DNA of 11,916 nt from Acidimicrobiaceae bacterium (GTDB lineage: Bacteria; Actinomycetota; Acidimicrobiia; Acidimicrobiales; Ilumatobacteraceae), in assembly GCA_006515795.1 (NCBI GenBank), contig VFMC01000161.1, forward strand, positions 1 through 11,916, read 5' to 3'. A program made the position numbers and the translations under genes. Position 1 is the first letter of the stretch. Every line of letters starts with the position of its first letter. Below are positions 6,958 to 11,916 of this stretch, piece after piece. Below the pieces are notes generated by a model. It made no database searches. It was given only the letters and a program-made list of their open reading frames with translations, and was not told the DNA's origin.

Positions 6958-6965
6958 TCTACAAA
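6945..6965. promoter_or_regulatory. Candidate ROK/XylR-type operator over the xylF promoter
   Basis: TTTGT (6945-6949) and ACAAA (6961-6965) are separated by 11 bases, and 8 of the 10 base pairs around the centre are symmetric. It covers the -10 region, the classical position for repression. It matches the half-sites and spacing of the palindrome at 5772-5796 in front of the ROK gene. Confidence 0.5.
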
Positions 6966-7049
6966 CATCGGTCCGGGGGGATTCCAGGGACACGTCGTCC
7001 GCAGCAGCGGTAGGTGTACCGGGGGCCTTCACGTGCGATGAGCGGCTGT

Positions 7050-7066
7050 CCGATCATTGGGATCGG
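7050..7066 (+). other. Small leader hairpin upstream of xylF
   Basis: A 6-bp inverted repeat, CCGATC (7050-7055) and GATCGG (7061-7066), with a 5-base loop. It lies in the untranslated leader about 10 bases before the GAAGGGGGA ribosome site of xylF. It could influence leader folding; no known riboswitch is recognised. Confidence 0.35.
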
Positions 7067-7093
7067 CACGCACCTGAAGGGGGAATTCTTGTG

Positions 7094-8347
7094 ATGAAGA
7101 AGCGGTTCAGGAGCGGCCTAGTGCTGCTCGGAGCGCTCTCGCTCGTCGCCGCAGCGTGTGGCGATGACGAGGGCGGCAGCTCAGACACCACCGCCACCAC
7201 GGCAGCGCCCGGCACCACCGCCGGCGAGTCGGCTGGTGGCAAGGTCGGGTTCATTTTGCCTGACTCTGCGTCGTCGGCTCGTCCGTTGATCGAGGCTGCG
7301 TGTGCCGAGGCTGGGATCGAGTGTGTGATCCAGAATGCTGAGGGTGACAAGGACAACATGGCCACGATCGCCGATCAGATGATCGCTGATGGTGTGAAGG
7401 TGTTGGCGATCGTGAACCTGGACTCTGATTCGGGTGCGGCGATCCAGGAGAAGGCGGCTGCGGCCGGTGTGAAGAACATCGACTACGACCGTTTGACGCT
7501 TGGTGGTTTTGCCGATGCGTATGTGTCGTTCGACAACGTGGCCGTGGGCACTGCCCAGGGTGAGGGCATCATCGAGTGTCTTGGTGGTGCTGGGAACGTG
7601 GAGGGCAAGAAGATCATTCAGCTCCACGGTTCGCCGACCGACAACAACGCGACGTTGTTCAAGCAGGGTTACCAGGCGGCGATCGAGGGCAGTGGCCTCG
7701 AGACCGTTGGTGAGCAGGCTGTTCCGGACTGGGACAACGCCGAGGGTGGTGTCATCTTCGAGCAGTTGTTGACTGCTGCCGGTGGTGAGATCGACGGTGT
7801 GTTGGTTGCCAATGACGGTTTGTCGTTGGCTGCTCAGGCCGTGTTGGCTGATGCTGGTCTGACGGTTCCGACCACGGGTCAGGATGCGACGGTTGAGGGC
7901 CTGCGGGCGATTCTCGCCGGTACTCAGTGCATGACCGTGTACAAGCCGGTGGTCGAAGAGGCCAACGGTGCGGTTGCTGCTGCTGTTGCGTTGTTGAACG
8001 GTGACGAGGTCCCCGCGAACACGACGATCAACAACGAGAAGGCCGACATCCCGTACGTGCAGGCTCAGGTCCAGCCGATCTACTTCGATTCGGTGAAGAT
8101 CCCGGTTGCCGACGGTTTCGTCGATGCTGCCGAGGTCTGCAAGGGCCTCGAAGACAAGTGCGCCGAAGCAGGCATCGGCCCCCGAGCTGTCGGGGGCGAC
8201 CACTGTCGTCCGGTGCTCCTGTCGTCCAGTGCTAGACATTGCGCAGGGTTGGGCCGGGACCTGCGCCTCGCAACGCTCCGGCCCCTTGTCATAGCGGTTT
8301 GTCCGAGGGGGCGTTTCCGATGGGGGATGATGCAGGGTGACGGTTGA
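7094..8347 (+). CDS. xylF: D-xylose ABC transporter substrate-binding lipoprotein XylF with an aberrant C-terminal read-through
   Basis: Captures sugar, most likely D-xylose, outside the membrane and delivers it to the XylH permease. Signal peptide with lipobox VAAAC (Cys22), a Thr/Ala-rich linker, then a periplasmic-binding-protein type I sugar domain: KVGFILPDSASSARP, DGVKVLAIVNLDSDSGAAI, KKIIQLHGSPTDNNATLFKQG, and the XylF-like GQDATVEGLRAILAGTQCMTVYK. ATG 7094 follows GGGGG (7079-7083) by 10 bases; GTG 7091 is an alternative start with 7-base spacing. The conserved protein should finish near Ile361 (...CAEAGI). Here the frame continues for 56 more residues of unprotein-like sequence (rich in Arg, Cys and Gly) through a hairpin, ending inside the next gene. 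The core prefers T-ending codons and TTG for Leu, unlike its neighbours. A ROK repressor and xylA flank the operon, supporting xylose as ligand. Confidence 0.9.
   Translation: MKKRFRSGLVLLGALSLVAAACGDDEGGSSDTTATTAAPGTTAGESAGGKVGFILPDSASSARPLIEAACAEAGIECVIQNAEGDKDNMATIADQMIADGVKVLAIVNLDSDSGAAIQEKAAAAGVKNIDYDRLTLGGFADAYVSFDNVAVGTAQGEGIIECLGGAGNVEGKKIIQLHGSPTDNNATLFKQGYQAAIEGSGLETVGEQAVPDWDNAEGGVIFEQLLTAAGGEIDGVLVANDGLSLAAQAVLADAGLTVPTTGQDATVEGLRAILAGTQCMTVYKPVVEEANGAVAAAVALLNGDEVPANTTINNEKADIPYVQAQVQPIYFDSVKIPVADGFVDAAEVCKGLEDKCAEAGIGPRAVGGDHCRPVLLSSSARHCAGLGRDLRLATLRPLVIAVCPRGRFRWGMMQGDG
8178..8197 (+). other. Perfect hairpin inside the xylF read-through tail (former attenuator or terminator?)
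   Basis: GCCCCCGA (8178-8185), loop GCTG, TCGGGGGC (8190-8197): a perfect 8-bp stem beginning 2 bases after the codon for the last conserved XylF residue. A GC-rich stem right after the binding-protein gene is common in sugar ABC operons, where it limits read-through or protects the upstream mRNA. Here it happens to be translated. Confidence 0.6.
8241..8284 (+). other. Overlapping, mutually exclusive stems before the xylG-type gene
   Basis: Stem A pairs GCGCAGG (8241-8247) with CCTGCGC (8260-8266). Stem B pairs GGGCCGG (8251-8257) with CCGGCCC (8278-8284). The left arm of B lies in the loop of A, so simple versions of the two cannot coexist. Both lie in the xylF-xylG junction. Confidence 0.35.
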
Positions 8348-9116
8348 CGCGCCAATTCTCGAAGCGCTCGGTGTCAACAAGACGTTCGGGCCGGTGCACG
8401 TGTTGCACGACGTCGATTTCCGGGTGTACCCGGGCACCGTGACGGCCTTGATCGGCGACAACGGCGCCGGCAAGACCACGCTGATCAAGTGCATCACGGG
8501 CATCTATCCGGCCGACTCCGGCGAGTTCCGGTTCGACGGTCGACAGGTGAAGATCCACGGTCCACGCGACGCCTCCGCGCTGGGGGTGGAGGTGGTGTAC
8601 CAGGACCTCGCCCTGTGCGAGAACCTCGACATCGTCCAGAACCTCTTCCTCGGTCGCGAACGGATCAAGCGCGGGCTCCTCGACGAGGGCTCGATGGAGC
8701 AGGCCACCCGCGAGACGTTGGCCAGCCTGTCGGTGCGCACGGTGAAGAGCGTTCGCCAGGCCGTGGCCTCGTTGTCGGGCGGTCAGCGCCAGACCGTGGC
8801 CATCGCCAAGGCGGTGCTGTGGAACTCCAAGGTGGTGCTGCTCGACGAGCCCACCGCCGCCCTAGGCGTTGCCCAGACCAAGCAGGTGCTCGATCTGGTG
8901 CGCCGCCTCGCCGATTCCGGTCTCGGCGTCGTGCTGATCAGCCACAACATGAACGACGTGATCCAGGTGTCAGACCGGGTCTGCGCGATGTACCTCGGCC
9001 GAGTCGCCGCCGACGTCCCGGTCACACCGGCGACGCGGCGCGAGTTCCTGGTCGAGCTGATCACCGCAGGTCGCTCCGGAGAGGTCGGCATCCAGGGCAA
9101 CGAGGTCACCCTGTGA
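8337..9116 (+). CDS. Xylose/ribose-type sugar ABC transporter ATP-binding protein (single domain, XylG-like)
   Basis: ATPase that energises the XylH permease. It contains one complete nucleotide-binding domain: Walker A GDNGAGKTT (residues 40-48), signature LSGGQRQ (146-152), Walker B VVLLDEPTAAL with Asp170-Glu171, and the H-loop SHNMND with His203. At 259 residues it is half the length of E. coli XylG (about 513), which has two fused ABC domains. Single-domain versions occur in actinobacterial and rhizobial (FrcA-type) sugar transporters and act as homodimers, so this is not a truncation. GTG 8337 is chosen because the homology begins at once (VDAPILEALGVNKTFGPV) and GGGGGA lies about 10 bases upstream. 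It overlaps the extended xylF end by 11 bases and xylH by 4 (GTGA). Confidence 0.92.
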   Translation: MTVDAPILEALGVNKTFGPVHVLHDVDFRVYPGTVTALIGDNGAGKTTLIKCITGIYPADSGEFRFDGRQVKIHGPRDASALGVEVVYQDLALCENLDIVQNLFLGRERIKRGLLDEGSMEQATRETLASLSVRTVKSVRQAVASLSGGQRQTVAIAKAVLWNSKVVLLDEPTAALGVAQTKQVLDLVRRLADSGLGVVLISHNMNDVIQVSDRVCAMYLGRVAADVPVTPATRREFLVELITAGRSGEVGIQGNEVTL

Positions 9117-10387
9117 GCGCCGAACCGAACCCCGGCGAGGCTCTCAGCGACTTCGCTCTCGATAGCAGTCGCCAAGGTCTCGGCAGCATGCTGCGCGACT
9201 TCCGCACGCGGATGAAGACCGGCGACCTCGGATCGCTGCCGGCGATCCTGGCGATCGTGGTGCTGGTGGCGGTGTTCGGCATCGCCCGCCCGGACAGCTT
9301 CCTGTCGGCGCTCAACCTCGCCAACTTCCTCGAGCAGGCTGCGGCGGTGATCGTGATCGCGATGGCGGTCACGTTCGTGCTCCTGCTGGGTGAGATCGAC
9401 CTCGCCGCCGGATACACGGCCGGCGTCGCCGCGGCCGTGCTGGCACTGCGGTTGCAGGACGATTGGCCGCTGCTGCTGTGCGTTGCGTTGTCTGCCGCCG
9501 TGGCGATCGCCCTCGGCCTGTGGACCGGCACGTTGGTGGCCAAGCTCGGCATCCCCTCGTTCGTGGTCACGCTCGCCAACTTCTTGATCTTCCAGGGCAT
9601 CTTGCAGTTGCTGGTGAAAGAGGGTGGCAGCGTCCGGATCGAGAACGGCATCGTCAAAGACATCGTCGGCGGGGCCCTTAGCCCAACCCTGAGCTGGGTG
9701 GTGGCGATCGCCGGGGTGGGGCTCTACTCGGTGTCGCAGTTGAGCCGTCGGCGCCGATCGGACGGCACGATCCTGGTGTCGCTCGTCGCCGCCCGGATCG
9801 TCGGCGTCACGGTGCTGGTGGTGATCGGTGTGGTGGTGCTCAACAAGAACCGCGCCTTCGCCACGGCCGACAACGAGATCCGCGGCATGCCATACGTCGT
9901 GCCGCTCGTCCTGATCCTCATGCTGCTGCTCAGCTTCGTGCTCAACCGCACGCGATACGGCCGGCACCTGATGGCGGTCGGTGGCAACTCCGAGGCGGCC
10001 CGTCGCGCCGGTATCAACGTGGTCCGCGTGCGCCTGTCGGCGTTCGCGGTCTGCGGCCTGCTCGCCGGCATCGGTGGCGCGTTCCTCGCATCGCGCGTCA
10101 ACTCGGTCGACCCGAACACCGGCGGCAACGACACCCTGCTTCTCGCCGTCGGCGCCGCAGTGGTAGGCGGCACCTCGCTGTTCGGTGGCCAGGGCCGGAT
10201 GATCAACGCCGTCCTCGGTGGGCTCGTGCTCGCGCTCATCCCGAACGGGCTCGGTCTCGTCGCCAAGTCTTCGCCGTTCGGCGTCGAGATCGACTTCGGC
10301 AGCTCCGGCGTGAAGTTCATCTGCGCCGGCCTCGCCCTGCTCCTCGCCGCCTCCGTCGACGCGATCAGCCGCAAACGAACATCGTGA
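9113..10387 (+). CDS. xylH: D-xylose ABC transporter permease XylH
   Basis: Inner-membrane channel for sugar import, 424 residues, BPD_transp_2 type with about 10-11 hydrophobic helices. Family signatures: LLLGEIDLAAGYTAGV near residue 90, KLGIPSFVVTLANFLIFQG, TRYGRHLMAVGGNSEAARRAGI (cytoplasmic coupling loop), then NTGGNDTLLLAVGAAVVGGTSLFGGQGR and LIPNGLGLV. The long insert after the LSWVVAIAG helix (SQLSRRRRSDG) is XylH-like. The start is GTG 9113, sharing GTGA with the ATPase stop, so the two are probably coupled. The open frame extends upstream to 8489, but that part overlaps the ATPase gene and is Arg/Pro-rich shadow translation. The first 40 or so residues are cytoplasmic and hydrophilic. 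Confidence 0.93.
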   Translation: MSAEPNPGEALSDFALDSSRQGLGSMLRDFRTRMKTGDLGSLPAILAIVVLVAVFGIARPDSFLSALNLANFLEQAAAVIVIAMAVTFVLLLGEIDLAAGYTAGVAAAVLALRLQDDWPLLLCVALSAAVAIALGLWTGTLVAKLGIPSFVVTLANFLIFQGILQLLVKEGGSVRIENGIVKDIVGGALSPTLSWVVAIAGVGLYSVSQLSRRRRSDGTILVSLVAARIVGVTVLVVIGVVVLNKNRAFATADNEIRGMPYVVPLVLILMLLLSFVLNRTRYGRHLMAVGGNSEAARRAGINVVRVRLSAFAVCGLLAGIGGAFLASRVNSVDPNTGGNDTLLLAVGAAVVGGTSLFGGQGRMINAVLGGLVLALIPNGLGLVAKSSPFGVEIDFGSSGVKFICAGLALLLAASVDAISRKRTS

Positions 10388-10396
10388 CCCCCTTCC

Positions 10397-10424
10397 GGCT
10401 CTGCACCGCTCGGCGGTGCGAGCC
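10397..10424 (+). other. Bulged intercistronic stem-loop between xylH and xylA
   Basis: Two nested arms form a 12-bp stem with one bulged T at 10402: GGCTC (10397-10401) with GAGCC (10420-10424), and GCACCGC (10403-10409) with GCGGTGC (10413-10419), closed by a TCG loop. It occupies most of the 55-base gap and ends 7 bases before the xylA ribosome site. With no T-tract it is more likely an mRNA-stability or partial-attenuation element than a full terminator. Confidence 0.6.
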
Positions 10425-10442
10425 CAGCCCCAAGGAGAACCC

Positions 10443-11777
10443 ATGAGCGACTTCTTCGTCGACGTCCCCAGTCCGGTCGCGTTTGCCTCGGATTCGCCCG
10501 GTGACGGCCTCCAGTACCAGGTCTACGATCCCGATCGGGTGGTTGCCGGCAAGCGGATGGCCGAGCACCTGCGGATCGCGGTCTGCTACTGGCACAGCTT
10601 CAACTGGGCGGGCAGCGACGTGTTCGGCGCCGGCACCTTCGATCGTCCATGGCTGGCCGGCGGGGTCGACCCGATGGAAGCGGCCTTCGCCAAGCAGGAC
10701 GCTGCCTTCGAGTTCTTCGCCAAGCTCGGTACGCCGTTCTTCTGCTTCCACGACGTCGACATGGCGCCGGAGGGAGCGACGCTCGCTGCCAGCAAGGCCA
10801 ATCTCGACGTGCTCGTCGATCGTGCCGGAGAGAAGATGGATCAGACCGGAGTGAGGTTGCTGTGGGGCACGGCGAACCTGTTCTCGCACCCACGCTACGC
10901 CGCCGGCGCAGCCACCAACCCCGATCCCGATGTGTTCGCCCATGCGGCCGCTCAGGTCCGGCACATGCTCGAAGCCACGCAACGCCTCGGCGGTGAGAAC
11001 TACGTGCTGTGGGGTGGACGCGAGGGGTACGAGACGTTGCTCAACACGCGCCTGCGCCGCGAGGCCGACCAGTTGGCCCGCTTCCTGACGATGGTCGCCG
11101 ACCACAAGCGATCGATCGGCTTCAAGGGAACGTTGCTGCTCGAACCGAAGCCGCAGGAGCCGACCAAGCATCAGTACGACTACGACTGCGCGAGCGTGCA
11201 CGGCTTCCTCGACCGCTACGACCTGATCGACGAGTACCGGGTGAACATCGAGGTCAACCACGCCACGCTGTCGGGCCACTCGTTCCACCACGAGGTCGCG
11301 TACGCGCTCGACAACGGCATCTTCGGCAGCGTCGACGCCAACCGTGGAGATTCCCAGAACGGGTGGGACACCGATCAGTTCCCGAACTCCGTCGACGAGC
11401 TGTCGATCGCGGTCTACGAGATCCTGCGCGCCGGGGGATTGACCACCGGTGGGTTCAACTTCGACACCAAGCTGCGCCGGCAGAGCCTCGCTCGTTCAGA
11501 TCTCTTCCACGGGCACATCGGTGGCATCGACACCCTGGCCCGTTCGTTGCTCGTCGCCGAGCGACTGCTCGCCGATGGCACACTCGAGGCTGAGCGCGAT
11601 CGCCGTTACGCCGGATGGAACACCGAGCAGGGTCGGCGGATCCTTCATGGCGACGTCGATCTGGCCACCCTCGCCGATGAAACCGTTGCGGCAGCGCTCG
11701 ATCCTCGGCCGGTGTCGGGGCGACAGGAGTGGCTCGAGGGCCAGGTGAACCGCGTCATCTGGTCGACGCCGAGCTGA
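10443..11777 (+). CDS. xylA: Xylose isomerase (class II, XylA)
   Basis: Converts D-xylose to D-xylulose with two divalent metals, in the cytoplasm. It is 444 residues, close to E. coli XylA (440), with near-constant offset of two residues. Catalytic pair His103/Asp106 (CFHDVD). Metal ligands Glu234 (EPKPQEPTKHQYD), Glu270 and His273 (IEVNHATL), Asp298 (DANRGD), Asp309 and Asp311 (GWDTDQFP), and Asp341 (FNFDTK) are all present. Further signatures: GENYVLWGGREGYETLLNT and LLWGTAN. The N-terminal stretch of about 35 residues before GKRMAEHLR marks the longer class II. ATG 10443 is chosen because AAGGAG (10432-10437) lies 5 bases upstream; the frame is open back to 10416 but lacks a ribosome site there. 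Fourth gene of the xylose operon, 14 bases before the kinase. Confidence 0.98.
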   Translation: MSDFFVDVPSPVAFASDSPGDGLQYQVYDPDRVVAGKRMAEHLRIAVCYWHSFNWAGSDVFGAGTFDRPWLAGGVDPMEAAFAKQDAAFEFFAKLGTPFFCFHDVDMAPEGATLAASKANLDVLVDRAGEKMDQTGVRLLWGTANLFSHPRYAAGAATNPDPDVFAHAAAQVRHMLEATQRLGGENYVLWGGREGYETLLNTRLRREADQLARFLTMVADHKRSIGFKGTLLLEPKPQEPTKHQYDYDCASVHGFLDRYDLIDEYRVNIEVNHATLSGHSFHHEVAYALDNGIFGSVDANRGDSQNGWDTDQFPNSVDELSIAVYEILRAGGLTTGGFNFDTKLRRQSLARSDLFHGHIGGIDTLARSLLVAERLLADGTLEAERDRRYAGWNTEQGRRILHGDVDLATLADETVAAALDPRPVSGRQEWLEGQVNRVIWSTPS

Positions 11778-11791
11778 CGCGGGGTCGAGCC

Positions 11792-11916
11792 ATGAGCACC
11801 GCACGGCGTCTGGTGGCCGGCGTCGATTCGTCGACGCAGAGCACCAAGGTGGAGGTTCGCGACCTCGACAGCGGTGCGGTCGTGGCCAGGGCGAGCTCAC
11901 CACACCCGCCCACCAC
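11792..11916 (+). CDS. xylB: FGGY-family sugar kinase, probable xylulokinase (5' part only)
   Basis: Only the first 41 codons lie in the window. The peptide opens MSTARRLVAGVDSSTQSTKV, the phosphate-1 loop of FGGY kinases (GxDxSTQSxK), and continues VEVRDLDSGAVVARASSPHP, the usual second and third strands. Placed 14 bases after xylA, it is most likely xylulokinase, which phosphorylates xylulose to xylulose 5-phosphate for the pentose phosphate pathway. GGGG (11781-11784) is a possible ribosome site. The specificity cannot be proven from this fragment; other FGGY kinases share the motif. Confidence 0.85.
   Translation, partial: MSTARRLVAGVDSSTQSTKVEVRDLDSGAVVARASSPHPPT

Noticed and set aside
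8489..9112. Upstream extension of xylH and possible fusion with the ATPase
   Set aside because: This part lies in another frame of the ATPase gene and is Arg/Pro-rich; GTG 9113 overlaps the ATPase stop and starts the permease sensibly.
8337..9116. XylG-type ATPase as a truncated gene missing its second ABC domain
   Set aside because: The single domain is complete with all motifs and is neatly coupled to xylH; single-domain sugar ABC ATPases are an established form.
8783..10444. 553-codon minus-strand open frame opposite the xylG-type gene and xylH
   Set aside because: Rich in Arg, Gln, His and Asp with no recognisable motif; plus-strand genes carry full ABC signatures here.
1..11916. CRISPR arrays, tRNA or rRNA genes, insertion sequences, prophage or defence genes
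   Set aside because: No regularly spaced direct repeats, no cloverleaf or rRNA motifs, and no transposase, integrase or nuclease-like proteins were seen; the window is filled by transport and catabolic genes.

Overview
The window is high-GC bacterial DNA and most resembles an actinobacterium, possibly of the Acidimicrobiia/Ilumatobacter type. I infer this from the GC-rich third codon positions, the GTG and TTG starts, the lipoproteins that begin '...ACGDDE' followed by Thr/Ala/Pro linkers, the stem-loop terminator without a T-tract, and the actinobacterial form of LivH. No marker gene is present, so the taxonomy is a guess. Two nutrient systems lie side by side.

Region 1 (71-5554) is a branched-chain amino acid/amide (HAAT/Liv-type) ABC transporter. 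A tight plus-strand operon carries livH (with a secreted-type N-terminal extension), livM, livG and livF, joined by short gaps or overlaps. It ends at a perfect 14-bp stem-loop (4113-4144). Converging on it from the minus strand is the lipoprotein substrate-binding gene (5554-4181). Its mature domain appears to be circularly permuted: the usual C-terminal third comes first, right after the signal peptide and linker, and the usual N-terminal two thirds follow. This is the most unusual item in the window.

Region 2 (5555-5854) is a 300-base divergent intergenic stretch. It holds a promoter for the binding protein, a GTCGYR hexamer repeat, and a promoter plus a perfect 9-bp palindrome in front of a ROK-family repressor gene (5855-6910). 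The repressor appears to lack about 45-55 residues of its C-terminal domain.

Region 3 (6911-11916) is a D-xylose uptake and catabolism operon: xylF (binding lipoprotein), a single-domain xylG-type ATPase, xylH permease, xylA (class II xylose isomerase, all catalytic and metal residues present), and the first 41 codons of an FGGY kinase, presumably xylB. A candidate operator with the architecture TTTGT-N11-ACAAA overlaps the xylF promoter. The palindrome at the ROK gene has the same half-sites at the same spacing, so the ROK protein probably represses both itself and the operon in a XylR-like way.

xylF reads through its expected end into what looks like a former intergenic attenuator hairpin. 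Further hairpins sit at the xylF-xylG and xylH-xylA junctions, which suggests that expression is graded along the transcript. Together the genes import xylose, isomerise it to xylulose and phosphorylate it; the Liv system imports amino acids or related amides.
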